DNA of 64,000 bases. Origin: Hyalella azteca (taxonomy: Eukaryota > Arthropoda > Malacostraca > Amphipoda > Hyalellidae). The translations under genes and the position numbers were made by a program. The notes below the pieces were generated by a model that was given only the letters and a program-made list of their open reading frames with translations, did not search any database and was not told the DNA's origin. Shown piece by piece: positions 20,801-34,000 of the stretch (the stretch's first letter is position 1; every line of letters begins with the position of its first letter). The DNA is taken from assembly GCF_000764305.2 (NCBI RefSeq), contig NW_025944107.1, positions 248,001 through 312,000 of the forward strand, read 5' to 3'.

Positions 20801-21527
20801 AGGTTTAAAACGAAATTATTCACGTGCAGGGTTTGATTTGTTTACTACAGTTCACTCTTCATGTTGAAATTATTATACTTTGTACTTTAATTTACCAACG
20901 TATAATATTGCAAACATCTATCGAATTGAGAATCCTACTACTAATTTGAAATATTTTTTGATTGAGAGGGGTTAATCCTTCACTAGGTTACACAAAGCAT
21001 ATCGTTAAAGATTGACAGGTTAATAAATTTGGTGACAATAAAAGATAATTAAAAGATTCATATGCACTTTCTTGAAGTTCTCTAAAATGAGAGTATTACA
21101 CTGGGCTTTACGTAGATGATAGCCTATCGATAATGTTAAATGATCGCCCTCATTATCAGTGGGCAAATCAGTGTATATCAAACACTGCTCCCTCTCGATA
21201 AAGGCCACTTATCTTACGTCAATACTAATTATCGCCACTTATAATATTACATGTAGAATGCACTAATGTACAATCCACACAATTATGTGATCATCAATTA
21301 TGTATTTCTGATTACTAGGCATGACAGCACAAGTGAGTGTCGAGGGGAGTGCGGAATCACGTCCCGAGCTCTGTTTATTTTTTGATTGTCAGCTTGAAAA
21401 AACTTGCCTTGTCATCTCTAGGCTTCGTCTATTTTTGATCATAATCGATAAAATTTTCAAATCACTTTTTCTTCTCTTTTAGGAAAATAAGGATAAGGCT
21501 GTCTAGACTGCACTTTTATGAAACTCT
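17826..21527. other. AT-rich intron before the tail exon, no gene seen
   Basis: About 3.7 kb of AT-rich sequence with only short meaningless open frames and no recognisable protein or RNA gene. It continues, after an inserted element, to about 23126. Confidence 0.6.
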
Positions 21528-22577
21528 TTAAGGGGAGCGTCAACCCCAAAAATCATCTCGGCTATTTACAAACGGATCACTCTGAAACTTGGTACACATA
21601 TGTAAAATGGAAAAAAACTCACATTTTGTTCCTGTGAATTTTTTCGAAAAAATTGAAAGAAAACGTGAAATTCATAGAAAACGGTCAAAAAAGGGGGTAC
21701 TTTTCAAATCTATCTCCTCCTAGGATTTTAAAGCTACGACATCGAGACACATATCATTCGATGCGCAAAATCTTTATCTATAAAACGACCTAGCCGTTTT
21801 TTGAATTTCTAATTTTTGCGGGTGTGGGAGCATTTTTCGTAAAGTTTTCGGAAATTTTTCGATTTTACCCCTTTCCACCCCCCTTCTTCAGGAATAAAAT
21901 CCAAACTATGACGAAATTGAAAAAACGGCTAGGTCGTTCTGTAGATCTATTCTTTGCGAATCGAATGGTATATGTCTCATTGTTGTAGCTTTAAAACTCT
22001 AGGAGGAGATAGGTTTTCCGTGACAATAAGTGTGAATGGTGAGGAGAGCGCGACAAAGTCCCGCGCGCACCACAATATGCGCTCAATGTAGCATAGATAC
22101 CAAACTAAACGTTTCTGGAGCTTGATTCCACTCAAGGATGATGGGAGCAACTACATGCGCATCTCTCCCTACAAAGCCCGGAGGCACACTGAGTCAGACC
22201 TCACAAAAATACTATATTTGTAGTGGTGGACAGCGAATTATCTCATATCTAATTACTGAAAGAACTCCCCCCCCCACCCCCCTTTCATGAAGTGTCGTGT
22301 ACGTAAAAATCGACGTACAGAGATGGTAATGGTACCGTTGGATAGGCCAGAATGTCAGCTTTAAGATGAGACTAAACACGTAACTGCAGCACAACTCAAG
22401 TAGACACTATATATAAAGAGCTCACCAGCTAATTAGTTCCTATCTAATAGTGAAATCATAAATCAACGTAGAGAGATGGCAGTGGTACCGTTGGATAGGG
22501 CAGAATGTCAGCTTTAAAATTAGTATGAAAACCGAAAAAGTAAAATTTTTCAATTTTAGGGTAGACGCTCCCCTTAA
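21528..22577. mobile_element. TTAA-flanked element with inverted termini and internal fold-back arms
   Basis: Ends are TTAAGGGGAGCGTC (21528-21541) and its exact reverse complement GACGCTCCCCTTAA (22564-22577). The outer TTAA could be a duplicated target site, as in the piggyBac superfamily. Inside, about 100-bp arms at 21709-21810 and 21910-22012 are inverted copies, and a 70-80-bp segment is directly repeated (about 22303-22385 and 22456-22530). There is no transposase frame, so it is non-autonomous. Superfamily is inference. Confidence 0.6.
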
Positions 22578-23126
22578 ATTAATGCCTTCACTCAATGAAC
22601 ACTACCCTAACGCATAATTATTTTTCACAGAGTGATTTCCGATTCAAATCTGGAAAAGACATAATCAGACACATGAATTAAATAGGTCTAATTAAGAACC
22701 TTTTGAGAATAACGAAAGTTTAATTCACACTGCCGAACCTAAAGGAGCATAGGCAGAATATTATGTCTAAATCTTTTCAAGTGCCGTTTATATTCTTTCT
22801 TCTGTAGCTCTTTGACTTATTTGTCAGCTGAATTATTTACGTGAAATGAACAGTGGTTCAAATAAGTATAAAAATCAGCTCCGACCATTTCGAAAATTTT
22901 AGCTATTCTCGACAGTGCAATTAATTTAAACAATAAACTAAAATAATAATTAATACTTTTTCCTGGCCAAAATTAAAAGTATTTGTTTCCGTCTCGTTTA
23001 TCGTACACGCTTAAAATTTTGTATTTTGTTCAGGAAATTTTGTTGATCAGGAAAGCTTAAAATTTTCAAGTATTTTTGTGTGCATTTATTTATTTGTTGA
23101 TACAGAACTCTATTATTTCCTGTCAG

Positions 23127-25082
23127 TGCGACTCTGTGTTGCAGTTTTTTTGTTTTATGTCTAAATTCTCCAGTGATTCCACGACCCTTGCTCGGCAGGT
23201 GGCTCAGGGTGCCGTAGATGAGCCCTTTGATGGCACCTCAGGCAATCCCGGTGACGGTAAGAACGGTCTGGACCCGCTCATACCATCCTACCCGCAACTC
23301 TACACTCCGAATTCCTCCATAAAATACAAGAGCTCCCCCATGGCTAAAGAAAAAGAATCTCCTACGACGACCAAGGTTCAGAAACAAACGTCGTTGTACT
23401 CCATGCTGCTTAACGATGGCTCGACTGTAAACTGTGTGGTAAAAGAAGGAGAGCCTGACCATTCAGACTCAGATAAGCTCATGGAAGCTTCACCTGGAAA
23501 AGGAAGTGAATATGCCGGCTTTTCAAACCTTATGTTTCCTAACTGTTTCTCTCAGCAAAAACTTTCTGTATCTCCTTCCACTTCTATGAAAATGTACCAT
23601 GATTCTTCTGTGAGTTCCTCGCTTAGCCACAATTTTATGTCCCCCTCTTCCGAGGCCAGTGGCAACTACCCCGGATTGGGAGCTCTGATGGGAACATTGA
23701 AAGGTCCCAATCCTCTCATGAAGGCAATTAGCTTAACTTCTTCCATACCTGAAATAATGGCATTTGAAGCTAGTCGTCATCTCCGTTCAGAAGATATTTC
23801 TAAAAACGAACCTTCTATAAGGAGTGGTCATGCTACCGAAGAAAATACGCGCCAGAAGTCTGCTTGTAGTAGTCGCAAATCTAGTTGTCTGTATCCCCGT
23901 TTGTCTGAAGAATCTCCACAGGAAAATCTCACAGATGCCCTAGAGCTTTCCAACTATTCTGAGAAAACTGCTGCATCACATCCAGCCAGATCCGCGAATA
24001 ACCCTCACTCGGAAGCAAAATATGATGACGTGCTTACAGAAGATATTGAAAATGAAATCTTTAGAAATAGACCATATGGTCTTTCTGACGCGAGTTCGAA
24101 GCTCCCTGTAGTTGCTGAAGTAACCGCAGATCACGAAGTTGCCCAAAGATCTTCCGATAAAATCATGGAGGGTAACTCTGGCAGTCAAAGCCACCAGCAG
24201 AATATGCCTGATTCTTCAATACGGTGGGAGACATGCAACCCTCCTAAGCCGCCTCTCCGTACCTCACGTTCTGTGGATAAAGAACGCACCAAAGACTTAT
24301 CGGCAACGAGACTCGGTCGGCGATGTACTATTGATGCACAATCTAATGAGAGTTGTTCTGAAACTTCTCGCCCAAAAGATTCCATAAATGCCTCAAACGC
24401 TTATGTTGGTTGTGAAGTTGTAGACAGCTTGGTCACAAAACGCCTTATAAACGATAATATTCCCGATAATCATGTTCCTGGCATCACTGAGACACAAGTT
24501 CGCCACAGCCACAATGTTAATCCTATTCCTCCGAAAGTACCTAAGAGAAAACTTAAGTATGCTTATAGTTTTGATGACGATTCGCCGAATACGGGAAACC
24601 GTGAAAGTCTACGTCACCCTCTTACAGAAGAGAAGATAAGCCCGGGTTATTTCGCTGGAACTTCACAGCAGCAGACAGAACATGAGAAAAATAGAGTATC
24701 TCAAGACGATATTTGTACCAAGTTTGTGACTGATAACCTCAATGAAGTTATTTACCCTACTAACGTAACAACCGCAACGACAACCGTGCCTGTACCTCCA
24801 AGAAGAATTCTACCAAGACTACCAAAAGTACCAACCCTGAATTCTTCCGTGTTGACGAATCCCTCTACTACGTCCACCAGTGCCATTTTACCAGTCCTTG
24901 ATCATGAGTCGCCTGACATTGTCCAAGCACGGCTTCCACCTACTACAATGTCTAGTAAAGTCCCTGAAACCTTACTAGACAATCAACTTACTGGCAACCG
25001 AACTCAACGACCTTTGAGGAGAGTCAGTGCAGTCGCTCCTCCCCCTCCTCCTAGACTCAGTAAGACCATGTCCCAACACTGA
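23127..25082 (+). CDS. Probable 3' exon: long disordered Ser/Pro-rich C-terminal tail
   Basis: A stop-free frame of about 650 codons ending at TGA 25080-25082. Three phase-0 acceptors fit exon 14: CAG ending 23126 (best pyrimidine tract; used here), 23144 and 23198. There is no recognisable domain. The product is rich in Ser, Thr, Asn and Pro with several proline-rich motifs: PPKPPLR, PPKVPKRK, RILPRLP (24804-24824, a textbook +xLPxLP SH3 class I ligand) and PPPPPRL near the end. It looks like an intrinsically disordered scaffold tail. Codon third positions are much less GC-biased than in exons 1-14, so the tail evolves differently or belongs to another transcript. An alternative is an independent gene starting at the ATG at 23157 (MSKFSSDS). 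The link to the anoctamin is inference from strand, phase and proximity. Confidence 0.6.
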   Translation, partial: CDSVLQFFCFMSKFSSDSTTLARQVAQGAVDEPFDGTSGNPGDGKNGLDPLIPSYPQLYTPNSSIKYKSSPMAKEKESPTTTKVQKQTSLYSMLLNDGSTVNCVVKEGEPDHSDSDKLMEASPGKGSEYAGFSNLMFPNCFSQQKLSVSPSTSMKMYHDSSVSSSLSHNFMSPSSEASGNYPGLGALMGTLKGPNPLMKAISLTSSIPEIMAFEASRHLRSEDISKNEPSIRSGHATEENTRQKSACSSRKSSCLYPRLSEESPQENLTDALELSNYSEKTAASHPARSANNPHSEAKYDDVLTEDIENEIFRNRPYGLSDASSKLPVVAEVTADHEVAQRSSDKIMEGNSGSQSHQQNMPDSSIRWETCNPPKPPLRTSRSVDKERTKDLSATRLGRRCTIDAQSNESCSETSRPKDSINASNAYVGCEVVDSLVTKRLINDNIPDNHVPGITETQVRHSHNVNPIPPKVPKRKLKYAYSFDDDSPNTGNRESLRHPLTEEKISPGYFAGTSQQQTEHEKNRVSQDDICTKFVTDNLNEVIYPTNVTTATTTVPVPPRRILPRLPKVPTLNSSVLTNPSTTSTSAILPVLDHESPDIVQARLPPTTMSSKVPETLLDNQLTGNRTQRPLRRVSAVAPPPPPRLSKTMSQH

Positions 25083-28000
25083 TTGTTTGGGTGTCTTTAT
25101 CTATCGAAATTTTATCTATATAACTTCTCGGCTAGTTATTATTGTAGTTTTTCCTCGTATCTCCCAGGAGAAATCTTTTACGGCCTTCTGTCAAGTAAGT
25201 AGAATAGACGGCAGGAATGTTTGATCTATTACAGGGTCAACTCTTTCCCTCAACTATGACTGCATGAAACGCAGTGGAATATTTTTAATGTTGCGAGTGA
25301 AAAATTGTTTCCGGTTTCTCATAATTCTTGTTCGCATCATAAAAATACATGAAAACGATGTTCGCATTTTAATTAAATAACTTCATTCTAATGTCCCAAA
25401 AGTTTGGTAATTGCTTTTGAATTCATATTATTCTTAAATTTACACCAGACCTATCTTCCGTACCAGAAATAAAATTGTTAAATCCTTAATTTTGATTCAA
25501 GCATTAAGGATTTTTAAATCGTATTTTTTATTATACTATATTTCCCAGTTGTTCGAAGGTTTGCTCAGTATTTAAACCGCATTTGTTATCGTTCAGCAAG
25601 TCGGACGTTCCCACGATGTTTTAAACCGCATAGTTTGTTATAGAAGTGAACAAAGTTTTTCAATTGTGTGAATTTTGCTTGTGTTAGGGTTTTGGTGACC
25701 GATGTTAAGCCAAACATATTAATCCGTGTATCTACGATACTTAGCTTCGCACGCATAGTCTCCAGAATTTAAGAATTGTAAATGTAGTGAATTTCTTACG
25801 ATGAAAGAGCTTCTTCATATCAATTCTATTCTGAATATCAAGTTATTGGTATTTCAGTGATATTTTGCACTTGGTTCAGCCCTAAGACTTAAATAGGAGG
25901 CATTAGTGATGCCAACTGTTTATTTTTCTAATATTTTTTAACCATTGTCTTTTGTAGTCACTTAACTTTACTTATAACTATTCTTGATTATACCTGGTTT
26001 CCATGAAGTCGAAATGATGGGATCAATTATTGTTACTGTTATTGACTTTCTTTTTTTCAAATTGTTAAATAAAAATTTCATTTATATGTACTTGCGGAAC
26101 TATGATGCTCTTTGATACTGAAAGCATATATACGAGTTCAACTTTTGAATTCAAGCAGCGATAAGTATATTATGTTCAACCAGCTTTGTTCGAGGCTTCG
26201 ATGGTCCAGCTATTGCTAATAATTTTAGCATCTAAAAATTATTTACAATTGGCGAATGATCAATTTTTAAAGAAGTAAACGGAATTAATGTTTAATAATT
26301 TGCAGAAGCTAACAATTTAATGTAGCGATAAATAAAGACTCGCAAATTTTAAATTATGTTTTCAAGTAGAAAATTAGCGCTTATCTTACCGAAGTAAATA
26401 TTATAATAGCGTAAGCGCAATTTATCATTCCTGTAAATATTAAGCAATGATAGAGAGAAGTTATTAATGAAAACATCCCATTAAGAATAATCATTTTGCC
26501 TAGCGCAGTGAGTTTTTAACTAAATTTTACGAAATATTTAAAATATAGCATAAAATAATCTCGTTACACTAAATCCTATATCACACCTATTCTTCGCCTT
26601 GTTATGTCATGCACTATATTTGTAATAGTAACGTGCTGTGATATGTTCTTCTTTGCATGCTTATTCTGAAATGTAACCACGTATATCATCTTATAAGCGT
26701 GATGTCATGCTTCATTCCTACTTTTACACAGTACGTGTCGTCTGAGAATTAATCTTTATGACCAAAGGCAAAACATTTTATTGTCTTCTGTTGTAGTGCC
26801 ATTCCTACCTCGAAACTATTCCAAATTATTAATGAGGGGCTAACGGTTAAATAAATAATATCATGAGACCAAATAACTGAAACTATCTCGATCCTGCTCT
26901 GCTCCTTGGGTCGTCATGAATTAGGAAATCTTTTTTTTAACTACTTTAATTACGATTATTCTAAATAATTCTACTTTGATTTAGACTTGATTAATTAGGG
27001 CTACTTATATCAAGGAAAATGTAATAGTGATATCTCTAATTTGCTCTATTTCGACTACTGCACGTCTTCAATGACATATCTCGCGTTTATATAAGAACTT
27101 ATCGTTAAGTTGCCGTCACATTGTCGATTTATGGTGCGAATTTTTCGCCTCTGTTCAAAAGTTTTCCTCTTTCATGCCCTTGATTGTTGTATCGCCTGTG
27201 AATATATTTCGATGTAGATTTAATTATATCGAGTACTTGAGTTGAGATACCAACGTAAGCTTGCTCCAAAAGTAACCTTCACATCCAAAGACGTTTCAAT
27301 TTTAAGTTATTTTATTAAGACCCTAAGCCATAGCTACCGAGAAGTAAACACTGTTATGATTGATTTTTCCCGCGTCATTATAGGTATCAAGGCAACCAAT
27401 ATTTAATCTTAAAAAATGTTATAATTTGCATTTTTTAAACCTGAAATTAAAATTATTCATTGCTATAAAATTATTATTCATTAAATATCTTATTAAAATT
27501 ATTCGTATTGTGTGCATGATATCTAACTTTATGTTCTCGTTACTACAGCGACTAATCGGCAGCAAATGCCTTATTATAAATATCTTTTATTATATAAATA
27601 AATTAACTGTAATCATTTGCTTAATTTTAGCATATGTTTATTCTTGAAGGTGAATTTGGAAGACAAACATGAAGAATGTTCATGTTAACTGGACGCTGTG
27701 TTTCCTTGTGCTCATATATTTGCAGGACCAGCGCATGGTATCTGACAATGATCTTCTTTAGTTACGAAGAAGAAAATATTTAAATGCTCTGATGTAAATT
27801 ATTAAATAAGGGTTTCAAGGTGTGGCGTGTCAGTAGAGGAAACAAAACGAAGAATTTTCTCACCTTCTTTGGAGATGGCCATTGTCAAATGGATTTTTAA
27901 ATTAAAACCAACGAAAATATTTATTCAGTATTATTCAGTAACGAATGAAAATCTTTATTTGAGATATTACATTAACTTTCCGTACAAATTTCAAGTCTCT

Positions 28001-31000
28001 GCCGAAAATTTACTAATACTTTCACTACTCATATGTAGTGAAGTCTTTTTTTCTAATACTTTCACTACTCATATGAACCTATCTGTTATATCAATTTGAC
28101 ATGATCTGCGACCTTCATCTCTGACAACCGATGAAGTAATCTCGTAATAAAAATAATCTCCTTAATGACGTTAGTGCAAATAATCGAATACTAACATCAG
28201 ATCAGTTCTGGAAAGTAGGGATTCCATGATAAGCATTACGATGACTCTAGATTTCCCGTTTGTCAACTTATGTCAGAGTTTCGTAAACATCCTAGTGAAT
28301 TTAAATATGCAAATCTAGCTTCCTACTAAACATCAAAATAAAAATGAGTTTAAAGATTCAAATCTCGCCTCTTACTTAATTCTTGTGCATGTTATCTTCA
28401 CTGAACCGACCAACATATCTTCTATTTACGTGTCGGCGTTGCTGTCCGTTGTTTGCACTTGTTAAGATCCTCTATATATACTTCCTTCTGGTAGACAATG
28501 TTGAACCCAAGGGAATATTTACCATGTTTGCATTTGTTGAGGCGGCAATCATCTCTCTTCAGACGGTATGTACAATTTATTAGTACTCTTAGTATAGTAG
28601 TTGCTCTTTAGCTCGTCTCGAGAATCTATTAGTCGTGGTTGTAGAGCATTTTTCATTCATTATATGTGCGTTGTATGAGACCTTGTCTTGATCAATGCGT
28701 CATTCTCTGATGAATAGTTATTTTTAGCCTGTAGCTCCTCCAACGTTTTTTTTTATTATAGTTTCAAGAACCGTACTGAGCAAAATGATAAATTTACTTA
28801 AAATTTCCGAACATAGATTAAAATTAATTCTATTCGTATGTTCTCTGAATTTTCAAATATTGAACAAGAGTTATTATTACTTTCCAGCTAATATTCATCC
28901 AATTGCGAGTTCTATATACTTACTCACATCATAAACTTGTGTCTATTAAGGCATTAATTAGGTTTCAAATAAATCATAATTTGTCTACTAACTTCAATAT
29001 TAATATTTTTTTGCGAAAACTTCATGCTTAAAATTAATTCGTGTTTTTTTTGCAGACTATGAATATTTTAATGATCATGAATGCTTTGAAGACTTATTGA
29101 TGAAAACTTTCATCGACAATTTTCACGAAAATTTTGAGCTGCCTTAATTCAATAATAATAATTTTTATATTATTATCACTTGGTTCTGTAAAGGGATCAG
29201 AATTTAAGAGAAACATTTCACTGATATTGAATTCGAAGGACGGACCTTCAAGCTAGTGAAGTTTCCAAAGACTTGCAGTTTTCATGATTGTTGGAATTTT
29301 GGAACTTTTTAATCCAGAGGTATAAGTGGTTAGCTTCATCTTATATCTTCTATGATATTTATGCCGCTTTGGTGCTGAATGAAAGTGTGAATTCAACATG
29401 AGAGAAGTGAATGTGGATTGAACCAAGGGGAAAATTCGAGGGCTCGCGTGTTCACCATTTTTTAATATGCTTATAATGTAAAAAAACTAGCTGGTGGACC
29501 AATGTTGACGATAGTTCGATTACTGTAATACATAAATAAATTCGGGTGCAATAATACGATAGTCATCCTTCAAACTGAACTACAGCTGTTTCTTCAATTA
29601 AATCTACCGTCATAAATCTACCGTCATTAAATCTATCTCGGAGAAAGCTTCAAAAATTTTCGCTGTCTTTTCTAAAATATTATCGCGTTGCCTTCACTAC
29701 GAAACATAATCATGAATAATAATGAACAAGTGCACTTTGAAGTGAACAGTGAAGAGCCCGTCCCGTGTTGCGCTCCATCTACGTACATATGAAATGAATG
29801 TTTTTGTCTCTACAAATGTCGAATTCTTCTGCTAATGGCGTCACATCCGTTAATTATAACTACACTTAGTATTGCGTCTTTAGAATCTCATATGGAAAAT
29901 ATTGTTCTCGTTTCATTGTTGTCTGAAAGTGCCATTAATATTGATAAGTGATGAGTATTACTTATATAATGAAAATGTCTGTTGATGATTCTACGTACCT
30001 GTAAAAAACCATAGCCTCTATTGTTAAATCTGGCAACTTGACGAGAGTTCGTTTATGGAGTGCAAAAAGAAATAATTTTATTCATATTAGAATATTGCTT
30101 GTAAAGTCACCAAATGCTTCTAAATCAAATGCCGGAGATTTTAGTAACTTGGGATGCAGCAGCTTTTTTATAAAATATTCATGCAAAGTGTGTTCACCAA
30201 AATTTGTCAAAATTAGTTCAGGTGAACATTGTTCAAAGGCTTGCCGGGTGGTGTGGTGAGAGCCTTCACACCAAAACGAACGTTCATCAAACTGGGAACA
30301 AATTAATAGGAACATGCATATTGTTGCGATTTAATTGTTCTCTATACAGCGTCCTGATTTAAAGAGAAACCTATACAGGAGAGGTGTCTACAGGATTCTA
30401 CAGTATTTATTCCTCAAGATCTCATTCTCTACCAAATATATCAATTAAAAAGGAATTAATGCCATCATAGCTGCACTTTCAAATTTTAAAATCATCATCT
30501 TCTAGTGCTAGATAATACAGGTGTACTTTGATGAATAAAGTCTGAATGTTACTGTCTCAGGACGGTGAAATGAAAAAGCGTAGATGAAATGGCGTAAGTT
30601 TATGTTTTAATTTGTATTCGAATGCGTCAGTTATCGTTTATCCTCGGCAATTTGTACAAGGCTGTTCGCAATCGCCTGCTGCTCGCTGTCGAGTGGTGAT
30701 TGAGGTGAAAAATGTTCTACTGTGTGGAAGATTTTTAAATAGTGTTTCATTCCTCTCTTGTGATCTCTAAAATATACTAGAATCTTGAAATATTCTCTTC
30801 TTGTTGAGAGTAAACAAAGATTAGAAATTGAACGTGTTTTCCTATCCGTCATACACCGAATATTAATATACGCAGAGCCATAATTTTTAATCATTGGAGC
30901 GAGTAATATTTTTTCAATAAATTTTGTCGAGCTTTCTATTATTCTAAGCCTATTATAGCGATTAACCTACAAATTCAACTTTTATATTATTAAAGAAATT

Positions 31001-34000
31001 GCTTATAAAAATAATTAAATTACCGAACGATACGCGGCAACGAGATGTAGTCAGCAGTGTCTTGTGATTCAAGCCACTGGCAGGAAATTTTGTCCGACAT
31101 GTTTATATATTTGTTTAACTTCGACAACCCAACACTAGCATGGAAGCACCGCAGTGTAGGGATGCTGTACGCGGTGCGCATTTATTCACTTAATTTATAC
31201 CCTGGGATGTCAGTTGTGGAGCAGAGGTTGTGAGGTGAGGTGTGCTACGCTGTCTCCGATCCTGTGCGTCACTGGGAGTCTGGACAAGCTGCGATTCGCT
31301 AGGAAAGTGTACAGAGAGTGAAATTTATAATGAATTTTAATAAATTACGAGGGTTCTCTTTCTAAGCGCATTAATTTAGAGACTATGTTGCGTTGCTTGA
31401 GCGCAGAATGTACTTATACCCTATAATGTTTGCTTGTTCTTACACACTTCGTGCTAGTGTCCAGCATATACATAGTGTGAATTGTACCAGTGAATTGCGT
31501 AGATTCAATGCCACAGCATGTCTAACCTGATATTAAAATGTTGTATGGTGAAGTGTTAAACGTTATTGTATGTGAGACATGAACTTAAATTCGTTTTACG
31601 TACGATTTAACTGTGAATTTGCAAAAGCTTACCTTTCATCTTATATCCATTATACGAATATTTCATGTATACGACCAAGCCCATGGCGTAGTTTAGTCGT
31701 TTTCATTTTTATATGATAGTGCGAACCTCGAATTATTTCCGGCAATCTCTTAGTTTTGCAAATTGAATTCGAGTGAACACTATTCACATAGGCCCGTAGA
31801 TACTAATTTCACATTCCTCCCTTTAGACCTTGCTTGTGTCAATTTGAAATAGTTTAGTTTCCTAAATATAATTATGATTTTTATGCAAGAATTTAGTTCG
31901 GTGCTCCTGTGTAAAATTGAATTAAATATAATATAATTTATCGTAAAATTACATTACGTTGAAGCCTTCCATGAAGCTAAGAAAAACTAAGGAAGAAGTT
32001 TGCACTATTTAGTATTAGTAGTAACATTCTAACAGCTAAGCTAAGGAACAGAACCTTAGCTGCAAAGATACTTACTTATTTGGGCAATCATATCAAGAGG
32101 TGTCTAGAAATTCCCGACGGCTAATCATTTTTTCCGTTATCTCAGCCCAACAAGTTGGGCAAACGTGAGCTAAGAAATTTACACATGCTTGGACTTTGTA
32201 CCTTGATTCAGGAACCTTACTGACAAATTACACCTACCATTAATATGTGAGAAATAAATTGAACTCAGAATTGACCTGCCGTGCCAATTTAATTTATTCG
32301 TAAAAACCTTTCTAGCAATTTTTACCAGATCATCATTTCGAGGTGGTAAATTTATTAGTAAATAGTACACTGTGATATTTATAACTTCTTCAGAAAACAA
32401 CTGCAACTCATTTGTCGGATTTTAGATCATCTCATTTAGACCTAAATTATGTACATGTACATTTTTTTGACGGCTTTGACTGCCCAAGTTCCGTAGAACA
32501 GGTTCAATTGCGTGTTGTATATTTCAAACCACAACAGCGTCCATGACCTTATAGTACAAAAAACTGACAAGAAAGATGCTCAACCTCGTCACTTGCATTC
32601 ATCGTACCCTGTTGAGTTCTGCCTAGTGTGTAGAACCTGTGTCAAGAGAACAAATGTGTTATCCCGCTATCTTTGTTAAGTATTTTTACGATTACCGTTA
32701 CGATAGCTCGGCGACAAGATTACTCGGTGACAGTCTCGGTGACGATGAAAGATTTCAGAGTCTGTGACGTTGAAGCCTTTGGAGTCGAGTAGCAATGCAA
32801 TAAGATTGGTAACATGGTGCACTTGACGCAAATGATAAAGCCATCTATATTCTAGAGATAGCATTGTTAAGATAAAAATATTTACCTGACGGTGAAACTT
32901 GGCTACGCGTGGTTATATTGTGGGGAAGGCATCCAGTTTGTTATCAATTGCCATCCTGTTTTTCAATTGCCAACAGTTTCTGCCGATAACTCGGTGCGTT
33001 TACTAACGTACGCTAACCTATCATTGTGATACGCACGCACACGTGGCCTTCATTGCCTGTTGATTATTCTGCATGAGTAACATGAATGCGCTCGGCAAGG
33101 TCTAATTCCTTAAGTAAATAGTTCCATAGCTAATAGAAAGTTGAAAACATTCCTACCAAGCGCGTTGAAGATACAATGTATATTAATGCATCTTCTAACA
33201 TTATTTTCATCGCAATCATAGAACTCACAATCAAACTATTCATAAAGTTCGCACATAGGTTAGTTGATGACAAAGTCTATTGGTGTTAAAACTAATATCG
33301 TGTCATTTAGTATGGTATATTTCATAAAAAGAACTTCTCTTTTTTCTGTTTCTTAAATGTTTCTGCTGCGGCTGATTGGAATGACATTCTGATCATTAGC
33401 GTCTTCCGAAAAATGATTTAAAAACTTCCAAAATACGATCTTCATAACGAACTATTACGGCCAAATGAACTGTTTATATTCCTTAGGGGTTCCGGGATTG
33501 TCAATTTTTTTAATAGGAAGTGATCTTACAATATATTTAAATGAGAACCATAATGTTACGTAGTGGAAATATCTCCCTTGAAAATAACAAGCGCACGTTG
33601 TACTGCAAATTAATTACAGAGAGAGGCTTTTTTCCATTATTTAAAGCAGACTGCTTGCAGGGAACGATAAAACGCACAAAACGCACGTGTTTGGCTGCAG
33701 GCGTGATTTATTTCTATAATATCTCTGTACATTTCTATGATAAAGATTACCAGGCTTATCAGACATTGAACTTTTTATTAGCATATGTCTCTATTTAGTT
33801 GCAGGAATAAGTTCATAAGTTTCTAGTGGCAATTCAGTATCAGGGTATTGATTTCAGAACTGAATTTAACATGAATTTGTTCGCGTAGAACTAATGAAAG
33901 GAATAATAGTTTTATTTTTACACTGAATTGTTATTGCAGTTTAAATTTTCTCTCAATATTCGTAAACAGGTGGCGTGTCTGAAAATATTAGAATGTTGAA

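Larger units (their letters stand above)
905..25082 (+). other. ANO7: Anoctamin-7-like (TMEM16) gene, 5'-incomplete; 15 visible exons
   Basis: Gene-level entry. Fourteen short exons (905-17825) all have AG/GT borders and compatible phases, giving one continuous frame of about 699 codons; a large 3' exon ends at the stop at 25080-25082. Family: TMEM16 proteins are dimeric ten-helix membrane proteins acting as Ca2+-activated chloride channels or lipid scramblases. The closest relative I can recall is anoctamin-7, from stretches such as [32 protein letters not shown] and GGCLIELAQ. Six family Ca2+ ligands are intact: N/E at 12670-12684, E/E at 14253-14264 and E/D at 14898-14912, so Ca2+ gating is plausible. 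Whether this protein conducts ions or scrambles lipid cannot be read from sequence. The start codon and first N-terminal exons lie upstream of base 1. Candidate AATAAA poly(A) signals are at 25468, 26068 and 26331. Confidence 0.9.

Noticed and set aside
31190..31240. TTTATAC and TCAGTT as a possible core promoter
   Set aside because: Spacing of about 18 bp is too short for a TATA-initiator pair and no downstream 5' exon could be linked.
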